NCBI GenBank assembly: GCA_031258835.1
Contig: JAIRMH010000179.1
Location: forward strand, 1 to 57,212
Length of the DNA: 57,212 nucleotides
Source: Tannerella sp.
Lineage (GTDB): Bacteria; Bacteroidota; Bacteroidia; Bacteroidales; Tannerellaceae
Reading direction: 5' to 3'
This document shows, in pieces, positions 1-9,307 of the stretch. Position numbers and translations under genes: made by a program. Below the pieces are notes generated by a model. It did no database searches. It was not told the DNA's origin and saw only the letters and a program-made list of their open reading frames with translations. Each line of letters opens with the position of its first letter. Position 1 is the first letter of the stretch.

Positions 1-273
1 GCAAAGGCGGCGATCCCCACAATAAAAGGAGAGATACGCCTGGAGATTGAAAATAAAGACGGAGAATATCGTATGCTACTGACAACGCCGGCGAATATGG
101 AGAGTGAAGTTTATCTCCCTTTGTTATCGAACAAATACGAAGTGAAAAACAACGGCGCTGTGCAGAAAACGACAAAAGTGAAAGATGCGCCGTTCATTTA
201 CCTGGGATGTCTGCCGCCGGGAAATTATACGATAGAGATAAAGTCCGTCGATAATACACAAGAGGCTTATTGA
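1..273 (+). CDS. Alpha-L-rhamnosidase, C-terminal end (partial, cut by window edge)
   Basis: The reading frame is open from base 1 and ends in TGA at 271-273, so only the last 90 residues are visible. They look like the C-terminal beta-sandwich of bacterial alpha-L-rhamnosidases: an [11 protein letters not shown] segment (the family's 'PTP.G.I' strand), then [13 protein letters not shown], matching the family's 'i..vPanttA.VyLP' strand, and a closing [10 protein letters not shown]. The catalytic barrel lies outside the window. Such enzymes remove rhamnose from rhamnogalacturonan or flavonoid glycosides, which fits the hexuronate genes near 24-27 kb. The call is by remembered family pattern, not by alignment. 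Confidence 0.7.
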   Translation, partial: AKAAIPTIKGEIRLEIENKDGEYRMLLTTPANMESEVYLPLLSNKYEVKNNGAVQKTTKVKDAPFIYLGCLPPGNYTIEIKSVDNTQEAY

Positions 274-322
274 CAGCAGTTTGCTGTTGGTAAAATTTGC
301 GGAATATATAAAATGTACTGTA

Positions 323-1138
323 ATGGAAATAAATTATCGGGCGGCGGCGGATTATATATCGTCGAAAACAGGCGGGAATCCTGAAACCGGGATCATATTG
401 GGGAGCGGGCTTGGTATGTTGGCCGACATGATACGGGACGCAGTGGTAATCCCATACTGCGATATTCCCGGATTCGTGCGTTCTACTGCAATGGGGCATA
501 AGGGGAATCTTATCTGCGGAACGTTAAAGGGAAAACCGGTGTTAGCTATGCAGGGACGTTTCCATTATTACGAAGGATATACGATGCAACAGGTGACATT
601 TCCGATACGTGTGATGAAATGCCTGGGCGTGAAAAATTTGTTTGTGTCGAATGCGGCAGGAGGGATTAATAGTGCATTTAAGGTGGGCGATCTGATGATT
701 ATCTGCGACCATATCAACATGTTGCCGAATCCTCTTATCGGGAAGAACGACGATGTGTTCGGCGTGCGTTTTCCCGATATGACGCGGGTTTATGACCGGG
801 AATTTATACGTTGCGCGGAGGAACTTGCCGCGTTGCATGATATACCGTTGAAAAAAGGGGTATATGTCGGACTGACGGGGCCATCTTTCGAAACGCCTGC
901 CGAATATGCTTTTTATGGCAGGGCAGGAGGGGATGCCATCGGGATGAGTACGGTACCGGAAGTCATCGTTGCCCGTCATGCCGGGTTGCGTGTGTTCGGC
1001 ATGTCGGTGATCGCGAACGAAGGGTATCATTTTGCTGATGATTTTACGAATGACGGGGGAGATGTCGTGAAAGCGGCCGAACGGGCGGCGGAAAAGATGT
1101 GTCTGTTATTTATGGAACTTATTGCTAAGATCGGGTAA
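323..1138 (+). CDS. Purine nucleoside phosphorylase, class I (PNP/MTAP family)
   Basis: Phosphorolyses purine nucleosides to base plus (deoxy)ribose-1-phosphate in cytosolic purine salvage. The 271-residue protein has the family hallmarks: phosphate-binding GSGLG at residues 27-31, MGHKG near 57-61, GRFHYYEGY at 78-86, [10 protein letters not shown] with the purine-contacting Glu, GMSTVPEV, and an Asn in IANEG equivalent to the base-binding Asn of trimeric PNPs. The ATG at 323 is preferred over an upstream TTG at 281 because the family starts just before the first helix. It lies 49 bases after the rhamnosidase and 8 bases before the flavoprotein, so the three may be co-transcribed. Inosine/guanosine preference is inferred from the trimeric class. 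Confidence 0.95.
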   Translation: MEINYRAAADYISSKTGGNPETGIILGSGLGMLADMIRDAVVIPYCDIPGFVRSTAMGHKGNLICGTLKGKPVLAMQGRFHYYEGYTMQQVTFPIRVMKCLGVKNLFVSNAAGGINSAFKVGDLMIICDHINMLPNPLIGKNDDVFGVRFPDMTRVYDREFIRCAEELAALHDIPLKKGVYVGLTGPSFETPAEYAFYGRAGGDAIGMSTVPEVIVARHAGLRVFGMSVIANEGYHFADDFTNDGGDVVKAAERAAEKMCLLFMELIAKIG

Positions 1139-1146
1139 GAAAATAT

Positions 1147-2646
1147 ATGAAGAACAGGACGGTATTTGTAATAGGGACAGGTGTGTCGGGGCTGGTTGCC
1201 GGAATATATGTGCGTCTGGCGGGTTTGGATGTAGAGATGTTCGAAGCGCATTCCATCGTGGGAGGCAATTGTACGGGTTGGAATCGTCAAGGCTTCCATA
1301 TAGACGGATGTATACAATGGCTTACAGGCACCCGTCCGGGAACGGGAATTCATAATATATGGCGGACGTGCAGGGCATTGGGCGACGATGTTCCGGTTTA
1401 TAATACGGAAAAACTTGCATCAACGATTTATGAAGGTAAGATGTACCATTTGTATTCGGATTTAAAGAGGATGGAATGTGCGTTATTGGATATCTCGCCT
1501 GATGATAAAGCGGCAATCCGTAAATTAATAAAAGATATCCGGCGATTTCAGAATCTTAATGTCCCTATTGATAAGCCGTTTGAGCAAGCGAACCCGTTGA
1601 TCTTTTTGTCGTTGATATGGAAATTGGTTCGCTCCGGGAAGCCGGATAAGAAAACGGAACTTATGACTATTAACGACTATCTGCAAGAGTTTGAGTCGCC
1701 CGTTATACGTCAACTGTTATCGTGCGTCTTCCCTACCGTATTGCCGGCATATACGTTATTTTATTCATTGGGGATAAGAACATCGGGCGACGGTGGATGG
1801 CCGGCGGGTGGGTCTTTGGAATTTGTAAAGCGGATGCAGCGGTTTTTTGAAGATTTAGGCGGAAAGATACATCTGGATAAAACAGTCGATAAGATAATTG
1901 TTCGTGACGGTAAAGCCGCGGGTATTCGGATGAAAGGGGAAGAGCGGGAGTTGACGGCTGATTACATTATCTCGGCCGTAGATGCGGATATGTTACTGAA
2001 TCGACTTCTTGACGCTAAATATCCGGATAAGTTTTTTGAAAAACGTTTTGCCGAGCTACATAATTATATGATTTTAACCGGGACTTATGTTGGACTGGGC
2101 GTTTCTGCCGATATCGGCTCATATCCTCACAATATTTATATTCAGCCTGAAAAACCATTGCGTATAAATAAGACGGAGTTGAGTTTTTTTAATGTGAAAA
2201 CATATCATTTTGATCCGAAATTCGTTCAGGACGGAAAGACCGTAATGACCGTTTTATTAACCGAAAATGAATTTGATTTCTGGAAATCTCTCAAAGAAAA
2301 TTCCATACGGGAATATAATTTGGAAAAAGAACGTATCGCAAAGTGGGTGACAGGAGGGATTGTAAATGTATTTCCGGAGTTAGAGGGTAAAATTGAAATG
2401 TCGAATGTGGCGACGCCTCTTACGTTTAATAAATATTGCAATTCATATCGTGGCGCTTATATGTCGTTTATACCATATGGCCATGTAAAAAAACAAATTC
2501 ATAAAGGTGCGATCGACGGAGTTCAAAATCTTTATGTTGCAGGACAATGTACATTCCCTGCCGGAGGATTGCCGTTAGCTGCAATATCCGGTAAATTTGC
2601 CGCTCAACGATTGTTGTCGACAGACAGAAAAAATAATAAGAAATGA
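1147..2646 (+). CDS. NAD(P)/FAD-dependent oxidoreductase, phytoene-desaturase-like (CrtI family)
   Basis: A 499-residue flavoprotein. The N-terminus has the Rossmann motif GTGVSG at 10-15, an acidic residue ending the second strand (FEA) and a GGNCTGW segment as in CrtI-type amine-oxidase flavoproteins. The C-terminus has NLYVAGQCTFPAGGLPLA, the second FAD-contacting block. No carotenoid synthesis genes (crtB, crtY, crtE) are nearby, so the substrate is unknown; related gut Bacteroidales proteins are annotated only as oxidoreductases. It starts 8 bases after the phosphorylase stop, which suggests one transcript. It converges with the antiporter gene on the opposite strand 57 bases on. Confidence 0.8.
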   Translation: MKNRTVFVIGTGVSGLVAGIYVRLAGLDVEMFEAHSIVGGNCTGWNRQGFHIDGCIQWLTGTRPGTGIHNIWRTCRALGDDVPVYNTEKLASTIYEGKMYHLYSDLKRMECALLDISPDDKAAIRKLIKDIRRFQNLNVPIDKPFEQANPLIFLSLIWKLVRSGKPDKKTELMTINDYLQEFESPVIRQLLSCVFPTVLPAYTLFYSLGIRTSGDGGWPAGGSLEFVKRMQRFFEDLGGKIHLDKTVDKIIVRDGKAAGIRMKGEERELTADYIISAVDADMLLNRLLDAKYPDKFFEKRFAELHNYMILTGTYVGLGVSADIGSYPHNIYIQPEKPLRINKTELSFFNVKTYHFDPKFVQDGKTVMTVLLTENEFDFWKSLKENSIREYNLEKERIAKWVTGGIVNVFPELEGKIEMSNVATPLTFNKYCNSYRGAYMSFIPYGHVKKQIHKGAIDGVQNLYVAGQCTFPAGGLPLAAISGKFAAQRLLSTDRKNNKK

Positions 2647-2703
2647 ATGGAGACAAAAAGATGACGGATTCTTCTTGACTTGTCGTTATATTTTTGCAGT
2701 ACA

Positions 2704-4155
2704 TTATTGATCGGATTGTCTCCATGTTTTTATTTTATATCCGGTCGCCGCAACGATAACGCTTACCAGAGGACTTGCGATATTAAAAAAGGCATACGGC
2801 AAATAAGTCAGGGTCGGGATGCCAAGCACGGTAGCCTGTGTCATGCCGCATGTGTTCCAGGGTATAAGCGGAGACGTCACGGTGACGCCATCTTCGGTCG
2901 TGCGGCTCAACAGGCGGGATTCGTATCCTTTTTTATGGTAAATATCTTTATACATATCGCCCGTAAGGATAATCGACAGGTATTGGTCGCCCGTACAAAT
3001 GTTGAGGAACAAACCTGAAAAAACCGTTGACGCCACAATGCCGACCGTGTCTTTCATAAAACGTAGAAATACGGAAAGGACACTCCCTAACATTCCGCTT
3101 GCCGTCATTGCCCCGCCGAAACACATGGCACAGATAATCAACCATATCGTATTCATCATGCCGGCCATGCCGCGCGTAGCGACAAGATTGTTCAATACCG
3201 CGTGTCCCGTATCTACCGATGTGCTGCCGTATACCGAAATAAGCAAACCCCGGAATTGTGACGTTATGTCCGGAACATCCACGCCGGAAATGTCGTTTAA
3301 TATATGCGGCTGAAAAATCAATGCGCACATGCACGCCATAAAAGAGGCGATGAACAATGTTGCTACGGAAGGCATCCGCCTTATGATGAGGAAACCCGTC
3401 AAAACGGGAACAAGCAATAACCATGGCGAGATATGGAACGTATTTTTTAACGATTCGGAGAATGTCAGAAGTTCGTCCGTCGGCGCTGTGCGATAGAAAA
3501 AGCCGGCGATCGTATAAATGATGAGCGCAATGACGATTGACGGAACGGTGGTTAACATCATGTAACGTATATGCACAAACAAAGGAGTGCGGGTAACGGC
3601 AGAGGCCAGTACGGTCGTGTCCGACAGCGGGGAGATCTTATCCCCAAAATAAGCGCCGGAAATAATCGCGCCGCCGATCCATCCGGGAGAAAACCCTTGG
3701 GCGAGGCCTATGCCCGATAACGCGATGCCGATAGTTGCTACCGTAGTCCACGAGCTACCCGTGATGACCGATACCGCCGAGCAGATAATACACGTTGACG
3801 CTAAGTAAAAATCGGGATGTATCACCTTAATACCGTAATAAATAAGCGTAGGAATGACCCCGCTGATCATCCATGCGCCCGACAAAGCGCCTATCAATAA
3901 CAGTATCAATAATGCCGAAGCGACGCCGGTAATGTTATTCACGATTGCATGCTCAATGTCTTTCCACTGCGTGCCGCAAAATATAACAGCTAACAGGATA
4001 CAGACGGCAGTGGAGGTCAGAAGCACAATCTGGCTTGCTCCGTCGAGCGTATCGCCGCCGAACGTTCCGACTGCTACATACAGCAATCCGACTAATACCA
4101 ATACCGGCGTTAAGGCAAGCAGGGGCGGAGGCGTTTTTTTGGGCGTTGTCGTCAT
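2704..4155 (-). CDS. nhaC: Na+/H+ antiporter, NhaC family
   Basis: A 483-residue inner-membrane protein with about a dozen hydrophobic segments. Family signatures are visible: SGVIPTLIYYGIKVI, then SVITGSSWTTVATIG, then GAIISGAYFGDKISPLSDTT, the conserved acidic and Ser/Thr-rich ion-path block of NhaC proteins. These exchange sodium for protons and help with salt and alkaline stress; substrate direction is not visible here. It has its own consensus promoter upstream (-33 TTG at 4204-4206, -7 TATTTTTG at 4175-4182, minus strand). It is divergent from cysS and convergent with the flavoprotein gene. The length matches the family. Confidence 0.92.
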   Translation of the reverse strand: MTTTPKKTPPPLLALTPVLVLVGLLYVAVGTFGGDTLDGASQIVLLTSTAVCILLAVIFCGTQWKDIEHAIVNNITGVASALLILLLIGALSGAWMISGVIPTLIYYGIKVIHPDFYLASTCIICSAVSVITGSSWTTVATIGIALSGIGLAQGFSPGWIGGAIISGAYFGDKISPLSDTTVLASAVTRTPLFVHIRYMMLTTVPSIVIALIIYTIAGFFYRTAPTDELLTFSESLKNTFHISPWLLLVPVLTGFLIIRRMPSVATLFIASFMACMCALIFQPHILNDISGVDVPDITSQFRGLLISVYGSTSVDTGHAVLNNLVATRGMAGMMNTIWLIICAMCFGGAMTASGMLGSVLSVFLRFMKDTVGIVASTVFSGLFLNICTGDQYLSIILTGDMYKDIYHKKGYESRLLSRTTEDGVTVTSPLIPWNTCGMTQATVLGIPTLTYLPYAFFNIASPLVSVIVAATGYKIKTWRQSDQ

Positions 4156-4174
4156 ATCTGAAGATTATCGGGCG

Positions 4175-4206
4175 CAAAAATAATAAATAATCGGGTAACG
4201 ATTCAA
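4175..4206 (-). promoter_or_regulatory. Promoter for nhaC
   Basis: On the minus strand, TTG (4204-4206), a 21-base spacer and TATTTTTG (4175-4182) fit the Bacteroidota primary-sigma pattern TTTG-N19-21-TAnnTTTG. The predicted start lies about 15 bases upstream of the nhaC ATG. Confidence 0.6.
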
Positions 4207-4258
4207 TGATAGTAAAAACAATTTTTATTCGTTTGTATGTAATTTGAGAATTTTATGC

Positions 4259-4266
4259 TAATTTTG
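4259..4266 (+). promoter_or_regulatory. Probable -7 box for cysS
   Basis: TAATTTTG is a perfect TAnnTTTG box 53 bases before the cysS ATG. No TTG sits at the preferred distance (candidates leave spacers of 12 or 23 bases), so the -33 element is weak or absent. Confidence 0.45.
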
Positions 4267-4319
4267 CATCCATAAAAAAGATGTTTTCCATTTAAAAATG
4301 TTCATTAAAACAGGTATAC

Positions 4320-5786
4320 ATGAAACTTGTAATTTTCAATACGCTGACAAGGAAAAAGGAGTTGTTTAAACCATTACACGAACCCAATGTAGGAATGTAT
4401 GTGTGCGGGCCTACCGTCTATGGCGATCCGCATTTGGGGCATGCACGCCCTGCCGTAACATTTGACGTCTTATTTCGTTTTTTGGGGCATTTGGGATATA
4501 AAGTCCGTTATGTGCGCAACATAACCGACGTGGGACATCTTGAGCGCGATGCGGATGACGGCGAAGATAAAATCGCAAAGAAAGCAAGGCTCGAACAACT
4601 GGAACCAATGGAGATCGTACAGTATTATACGTTGCGCTATCACAAGGCCATGGAGCGACTCAACGTGTTGTCGCCGAGCATCGAACCGCATGCCTCCGGT
4701 CATATCATTGAACAAATAGAACTTGTGAAGAAGATTTTGGGAAATGGATATGCCTATGAAAGTGAAGGCTCCGTATACTTCGATGTAGAGAAATATAATA
4801 AAAATCACCGCTACGGGATACTGTCGAACCGTAATATTGAAGATATGCTCAATACAACCCGTGAGTTGGAGGGGCAGGATGAGAAACGCAGCCCGGTGGA
4901 TTTCGCCCTCTGGAAGAAGGCTAAACCGGAACATATCATGCGCTGGCCGTCGCCATGGAGCGACGGGTTTCCAGGATGGCACTGCGAATGTACGGCGATG
5001 GGGAAGAAATATCTGGGCGAGCGTTTCGATATACATGGCGGCGGTATGGATCTTATTTTTCCCCATCACGAATGTGAAATTGCACAAGCGGTCGCATCGC
5101 AGGGAGATGACATAGTACATTACTGGATACATAACAACATGATAACGATAAACGGTCAAAAAATGGGTAAATCCCTTCATAACTTTATTACGCTGGAGGA
5201 ATTTTTTACCGGTAATCATGAACTTCTGACACAAGCTTACGCTCCGATGACGATACGCTTCTTTATCCTTCAGGCGCATTACCGCAGTACGGTGGATTTC
5301 AGTAACGAAGCCCTGATAGCCGCCGAAAAAGGACTGGAACGGCTGCTTGAATCTTATGCGCATTTACAGAAACTCGCTCCGTCGGGCGCTTCGTCGGTTG
5401 CGGTGGGAGGTCTGCGCAATAAATGCGAGGAGGCGATGTGCGACGATCTGAATACGCCGGTTGTGATAGCTCATCTTTTTGAGGCAAGTAAAGCGATTAA
5501 CACCGTACACGACGGTAACGGAACTATCTCTGCCGGCGACCTTGAAGAATTAAAATCCGTATTCGGATTGTTCATTGAAGATATACTCGGATTGCAGGCA
5601 AATACCGTTACCGCGTCGAACGGTAACGATGAAGCTTATAAAAAGGCGGTCGACCTCCTGCTGTCAATGCGTCAGCAGGCTAAAGAAAACAAAGACTGGG
5701 CGACAAGCGACAAAATAAGAAACGAAATGTCGGCTTTCGGGTTCAGGGTGAAAGATACGAAAGACGGCTTCGAGTGGAGCCTGTGA
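4320..5786 (+). CDS. cysS: Cysteine--tRNA ligase
   Basis: Charges tRNA-Cys with cysteine in the cytosol. The 488-residue protein has all class I CysRS landmarks: zinc ligand Cys29 in [10 protein letters not shown], the HIGH-type motif HLGH at 38-41, a second zinc Cys in GWHCECT (residue 222), zinc-site HHECE near 249, and the KMSKS-type loop as KMGKS near 282. The Gly in that loop is a common variant in Bacteroidota, not damage. The tail carries the DALR anticodon-binding helices. It stands alone, divergent from nhaC and convergent with dps. Confidence 0.98.
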   Translation: MKLVIFNTLTRKKELFKPLHEPNVGMYVCGPTVYGDPHLGHARPAVTFDVLFRFLGHLGYKVRYVRNITDVGHLERDADDGEDKIAKKARLEQLEPMEIVQYYTLRYHKAMERLNVLSPSIEPHASGHIIEQIELVKKILGNGYAYESEGSVYFDVEKYNKNHRYGILSNRNIEDMLNTTRELEGQDEKRSPVDFALWKKAKPEHIMRWPSPWSDGFPGWHCECTAMGKKYLGERFDIHGGGMDLIFPHHECEIAQAVASQGDDIVHYWIHNNMITINGQKMGKSLHNFITLEEFFTGNHELLTQAYAPMTIRFFILQAHYRSTVDFSNEALIAAEKGLERLLESYAHLQKLAPSGASSVAVGGLRNKCEEAMCDDLNTPVVIAHLFEASKAINTVHDGNGTISAGDLEELKSVFGLFIEDILGLQANTVTASNGNDEAYKKAVDLLLSMRQQAKENKDWATSDKIRNEMSAFGFRVKDTKDGFEWSL

Positions 5787-5837
5787 TTCTATTCAGTCCG
5801 GCATACGATTTTTCAAAGCCGAAAGTAAAGGATATCA

Positions 5838-5860
5838 CAAAGGGACAACACTCCCCTTTG
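5838..5860. terminator. Hairpin between convergent cysS and dps
   Basis: CAAAGGG (5838-5844) and CCCTTTG (5854-5860) form a perfect 7-bp stem with a 9-base loop in the gap between the two converging genes. No T-run follows on either strand, so termination is only suggested by position. Confidence 0.35.
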
Positions 5861-5887
5861 ACCCCATAACGAAGCCATAAAACTTTA

Positions 5888-6361
5888 TTATCCCAAATAT
5901 GCCGTCAACTTCCATAAGTTGGTTTCGATATTCGAGATTTGTTTAATTGCTAACGAAGCTGTGCCGGCGTCGCTTGTTTCATTTGCCTGTTTAAGCAGGT
6001 TATGGTATTTTTCCAATAATGTTTTCAATGAAGAAACAATATTGTTTAACCCGACTTCCCAATCGGATACGCTGTTGATTTCTTGAATATCGGATGTTTT
6101 CAGATATTCCGAGAAGCGGTTTTCCGGATGTCCTCCCAATTTGACAATACGTTCCGCAACTTCATCAATTGCCGAAGCTTCATGATTGTAATATTCTTCG
6201 TAAAGTTCGTGCAATTCGAAGAATTTATCGCCTTTGATATCCCAATGTAATCCTCTCAGATTCGTGTAGTATACCTGAAGATTTGCCAAAAGTCCATTGA
6301 GACTGTTTATTGTTGCCTGCGTTGCATCTAACTCTAAACCGATAAAATTTTTTGTACTCAT
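5888..6361 (-). CDS. dps: Dps-family ferritin-like DNA-protection protein
   Basis: A 157-residue protein of the dodecameric mini-ferritin family, which oxidises Fe(II) with peroxide, stores the iron and shields DNA. The interfacial ferroxidase site is visible: His in LRGLHWDIKG, a second His in FFELHELYEEYYNHE, and the Asp/Glu pair in AIDEVAERI. The length fits Dps. It is transcribed divergently from oxyR across 160 bases, the usual arrangement of an OxyR target beside its regulator. A 15-base direct repeat lies in that gap. I infer induction by peroxide or oxygen; the sequence does not prove it. Confidence 0.93.
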   Translation of the reverse strand: MSTKNFIGLELDATQATINSLNGLLANLQVYYTNLRGLHWDIKGDKFFELHELYEEYYNHEASAIDEVAERIVKLGGHPENRFSEYLKTSDIQEINSVSDWEVGLNNIVSSLKTLLEKYHNLLKQANETSDAGTASLAIKQISNIETNLWKLTAYLG

Positions 6362-6406
6362 AATTATAATTTTTGGTGGTTAATAAATTATTTTGTTTCT
6401 ACGGTG

Positions 6407-6414
6407 CAAATATA
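6407..6414 (-). promoter_or_regulatory. Probable -7 box for dps
   Basis: On the minus strand TATATTTG matches TAnnTTTG about 45 bases before the dps ATG. A -33 TTG at the ideal distance is missing (nearest leaves 24 bases), as expected for an activator-dependent promoter. The box overlaps the first copy of the 15-base direct repeat. Confidence 0.5.
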
Positions 6415-6455
6415 ATCATATTTTTGTTTTATGATGCACAATATAATCATATTTT
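6410..6455. repeat. 15-bp direct repeat in the dps-oxyR control region
   Basis: ATATAATCATATTTT occurs at 6410-6424 and again at 6441-6455, 31 bases apart (about three helical turns), each preceded by TGCA. Position and phasing suggest a regulator site, most simply OxyR. Confidence 0.6.
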
Positions 6456-6459
6456 ATGC

Positions 6460-6489
6460 TTGTTATTTAATTGATTATTTTTATATTTG
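6460..6489 (+). promoter_or_regulatory. Promoter for oxyR
   Basis: TTG (6460-6462), exactly 19 bases, then TATATTTG (6482-6489): a consensus Bacteroidota promoter. The start would fall near 6496, about 26 bases before the oxyR ATG. It abuts the second copy of the 15-base repeat, which suits autoregulation. Confidence 0.7.
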
Positions 6490-6521
6490 TATCGATTTTA
6501 TCAATAAAAAACAATAAAGAT

Positions 6522-7466
6522 ATGACAATTCAACAATTAGAGTATATCATTGCAGTCGACAATTACAGGCGTTTTGCGAAAGCGGCGGAATCTTGTTGTG
6601 TCACACAGCCTACATTAAGTATGATGATTCAGAAACTTGAAGACGAGTTGGATGTAAAAATTTTCGACCGGATGGTACAGCCGGTTGTGCCAACTGAAAT
6701 CGGGAAGAAAATCATAAAACAGGCGCATATATCCATTTATCATTTCAATCAGATAAAAGAGCTTGTAAATAACGAAAAAGACATCCTGACCGGAGATTTT
6801 AGATTGGGTATAATTCCTACTGTCGCAACGTATCTTGTCCCGGAACTGCTGAGGCTTGTCGGCGATTCGGATTCGGGAATAAATTTGATGATGCAGGAAC
6901 TTCCCACCTCCGTTATGGTCGAGCACATCGTGAACGGCAAGATTGACGGCGGACTGGCCGCCACCCCGTTGAAAAGTCCGCTCTTACTTGAAATCCCTAT
7001 CTATTATGAAAAATTTTATGCCTATGTTTCTTCTGAAGATAAATCTTTTGACGAAGAAGAAATAGACCTCGGCAATATTGATATCCGGAAACTGTGGCTT
7101 CTGGATAATATTCACTGCTTGCGCGGGCAGGTTGAATCGCTCTGTAAGAGGAAACGGGAGAGTGATCGGCAACGAACGGTAAACTATGAATCGGGAAGTC
7201 TGGATACGCTTATCAATATTGTCGATTACAACGGAGGTTTTACGATTATTCCCGAAATGACGGCCATGGGATTGCCGGAAGAAAAACAGAACAACCTTCG
7301 CAAAATAAAAGGCGATGTTTCGGTTCGGGAGATAAGTCTGGTCGTAAGTTGTAATTTTGTGCGGCAAAAAATGGCCGGTACTATTACGGAGATGATAAAG
7401 AAAACAACACCGAAATCAATGCAGGATCCCGCACTTGTCAAATATGCGATTGACGTTATGTATTGA
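6522..7466 (+). CDS. oxyR: Hydrogen-peroxide-sensing LysR-type regulator OxyR
   Basis: A 314-residue LysR-family activator. The N-terminal winged helix reads MTIQQLEYIIAVDNYRRFAK with a typical recognition helix (TQPTLSMMIQKLEDEL). In the sensor domain, HCLRGQVESLC places the two redox cysteines at residues 199 and 208, the same numbers and spacing as the disulfide-forming pair of E. coli OxyR, which strongly supports peroxide sensing. The ATG at 6522 was chosen over an upstream in-frame codon at 6471 because it starts the DNA-binding domain and lies downstream of a consensus promoter. It faces dps, its likely target, and converges on the DUF4834 gene. Confidence 0.95.
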   Translation: MTIQQLEYIIAVDNYRRFAKAAESCCVTQPTLSMMIQKLEDELDVKIFDRMVQPVVPTEIGKKIIKQAHISIYHFNQIKELVNNEKDILTGDFRLGIIPTVATYLVPELLRLVGDSDSGINLMMQELPTSVMVEHIVNGKIDGGLAATPLKSPLLLEIPIYYEKFYAYVSSEDKSFDEEEIDLGNIDIRKLWLLDNIHCLRGQVESLCKRKRESDRQRTVNYESGSLDTLINIVDYNGGFTIIPEMTAMGLPEEKQNNLRKIKGDVSVREISLVVSCNFVRQKMAGTITEMIKKTTPKSMQDPALVKYAIDVMY

Positions 7467-7486
7467 ATGGATATAAGGGAGAAGTG

Positions 7487-7711
7487 TCAATCTTTAATCT
7501 CTACGTAATCGACATATTCCCCTTCGCTCTCGGATATTATTTTCTTCTTTGGCGGAGATTTTTGTTTATGGGAAGGCGAAGACGCCTCTTTTCTTTGCTG
7601 CGATGAACGTTTTTGCTGCGAAGGATTGCCGAACAGGAATCTTAAAATCGTACGCAACAAAAACGGAATTACAAAGAAGATAATAAATAATATGGATAAA
7701 AATTTAGTCAT
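7487..7711 (-). CDS. DUF4834 small membrane protein
   Basis: A 74-residue protein with one N-terminal membrane segment (residues about 5-27), a basic Ser/Gln/Lys-rich linker and the conserved acidic tail GEYVDYVEIKD, the signature of DUF4834 in Bacteroidota. Function is unknown. It lies 102 bases downstream of pssA on the same strand and has its own consensus promoter in that gap, so it need not depend on the phospholipid operon. Confidence 0.8.
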   Translation of the reverse strand: MTKFLSILFIIFFVIPFLLRTILRFLFGNPSQQKRSSQQRKEASSPSHKQKSPPKKKIISESEGEYVDYVEIKD

Positions 7712-7734
7712 ATCAGTCTATTAATAATCGCTGA

Positions 7735-7765
7735 CAAAATTACATGAAAAACTCGAATTTTCCAA
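7735..7765 (-). promoter_or_regulatory. Promoter for the DUF4834 gene
   Basis: Minus strand: TTG (7763-7765), 20 bases, TAATTTTG (7735-7742). The -7 box is preceded by TTTTCATG, giving TTTCATGTANNTTTG, the same extended form seen at the end of the dispersed repeat near psd and ssrA. Confidence 0.6.
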
Positions 7766-7813
7766 GTGCATGAAATGAAAATTAAAACCCTTGTTGCATT
7801 TGCTTCTGTATTC

Positions 7814-8590
7814 TCACGTACGTTTATCATTTTTTTTGTATGCGATAACGGACAAGAGAATATATAACAGAATCGTTGCAGCGATTCCGGGAACGCCGGA
7901 AAAGGCGATTAGTATGATAGCCAATAGGACTATTGTATATTGCAGTTTGTTTTCTCTCCATGCAAATGATGAGATTTTCAGCGAAAACATCGGAATATTG
8001 GAGATAAGAAGGTACGATGTTGCAATAGCGGATATGGAGACGCAAATCAGAAGAATGTCAGGCGTGGCGTTTGCGAAAAACTTCGTAAAGAACAGTTTTG
8101 TACGACCGTCGACGTATAAGGCGGTAGTCGGAGAAAATGCGGTGACGACGGACGACCACAGGATGGCATGCGCCGGTACGGGAAGTCCGATAAATGATGT
8201 TTTCTGACGGACGTCAAGATTGAATTTCGCCAATCTCAATGCGGAAAATACGGGTATTGCAAACGCAGGGAGAAGAAATATTTTGCAGAACAGGGAATTA
8301 TCCCACGACAGGCTATGCAGCAAATTGTCGAGAAAGCCGAACAGCATCATTCCGGGAGCGACGCCGAAACTGATAATGTCGGATAACGAATCCAATTCCC
8401 TCCCCATGTCAGAGTTTGCTTTCAACAGGCGCGCGGCCAGCCCGTCGGAAAAATCGAACATCGCTGCGAGCAGAATAGCGATCGTCGCACCGTAATAGTT
8501 GCCGGATAAGCCTAAAATAGAAGCATAAAAGCCGAATGAGAGGCTTATGCATGTCAGCGTGTTAGGTATGTGCCGGATGATGCCTTTCAT
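7814..8590 (-). CDS. pssA: CDP-diacylglycerol--serine O-phosphatidyltransferase
   Basis: Makes phosphatidylserine from CDP-diacylglycerol and serine in the inner membrane. The 258-residue protein has several membrane helices and the full CDP-alcohol phosphotransferase motif, D-G-x2-A-R-x8-G-x3-D-x3-D, reading DGLAAR then GRELDSLSD. It overlaps the upstream psd gene by 4 bases (ATGA), so the two consecutive enzymes of phosphatidylethanolamine synthesis are translationally coupled. The family (type II, archaeal/Gram-positive-like PssA) is the usual one in Bacteroidota. Confidence 0.95.
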   Translation of the reverse strand: MKGIIRHIPNTLTCISLSFGFYASILGLSGNYYGATIAILLAAMFDFSDGLAARLLKANSDMGRELDSLSDIISFGVAPGMMLFGFLDNLLHSLSWDNSLFCKIFLLPAFAIPVFSALRLAKFNLDVRQKTSFIGLPVPAHAILWSSVVTAFSPTTALYVDGRTKLFFTKFFANATPDILLICVSISAIATSYLLISNIPMFSLKISSFAWRENKLQYTIVLLAIILIAFSGVPGIAATILLYILLSVIAYKKNDKRT

Positions 8591-9291
8591 GATTCTTGCG
8601 GAGTATACGTTATTTTACCAAGGCGGGCTATTGGCGTCTGGTTACCGGTCACCTTCTGATCCATTTCGACAAGAATCTCCGTATCTAAGGGGAGGAATGT
8701 ATCTACGCGCGAGCCGAATTTTATAAAGCCCATTTGCTCGTTGACTTCGTAATATTCGCCTTCTTTTGCGTAGGTGACGATACGCCGTGCCATCACTCCC
8801 GCTATCTGACGCGTAAGTACGTCGACACCGTAATTCGTCCGGATAACGATTGTCGAGCGTTCGTTTTCCGTGCTGCTTTTCGGCAGGTATGCCGCCTGGA
8901 AACGTCCGTTTTGATGCGATACATGTTTGACCGTGCCGTTGACCGGGAACCAGTTGGCATGAACATTAAACACCGACATAAAGATGGAGACCTGTATCCG
9001 TTTGTCATGGAAATACTGATTTTCCATAACTTCTTCGATGGCGACGATGACGCCGTCAGCAGGCGCTATCACAAGTCCTTCGGAATCGAACGGAAAGCGA
9101 CGGTATGGGCTGCGAAAGAAATTGAGGATAATCAAAAATAAAATCGTTGATACCACAAGCACACTGTAAAAAGTGAATTTGTTGCTCATGGTATAAAACA
9201 AAGTTACGTTTACAATAAAAAGTATCGTAAACGTTGACAGCAATAAACCTGTCCCTTCTCTATGTACTTTAATCTTCTTTATACGACGCAT
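8587..9291 (-). CDS. psd: Phosphatidylserine decarboxylase
   Basis: Decarboxylates phosphatidylserine to phosphatidylethanolamine. The 234-residue precursor has two N-terminal membrane segments and the self-cleavage site GFIKFGSRVD; Gly193-Ser194 is the expected scissile pair that yields the pyruvoyl cofactor, as in the short prokaryotic Psd class. The ATG at 9291 gives the expected 'MRRIKKIKVHREG' start; an in-frame ATG at 9318 would add nine unconserved residues and lies upstream of the -7 box. The promoter is supplied by the end of a dispersed repeat (9308-9376). Confidence 0.95.
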   Translation of the reverse strand: MRRIKKIKVHREGTGLLLSTFTILFIVNVTLFYTMSNKFTFYSVLVVSTILFLIILNFFRSPYRRFPFDSEGLVIAPADGVIVAIEEVMENQYFHDKRIQVSIFMSVFNVHANWFPVNGTVKHVSHQNGRFQAAYLPKSSTENERSTIVIRTNYGVDVLTRQIAGVMARRIVTYAKEGEYYEVNEQMGFIKFGSRVDTFLPLDTEILVEMDQKVTGNQTPIARLGKITYTPQES

Positions 9292-9307
9292 ATCTTTTAA
9301 AGTGCGG

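Noticed and set aside
2647-2725. Perfect 10-bp inverted repeat (ATGGAGACAA / TTGTCTCCAT) between the flavoprotein gene and nhaC
   Set aside because: The loop is 59 bases, the right arm is part of the nhaC coding end, and no T-run follows; likely chance.
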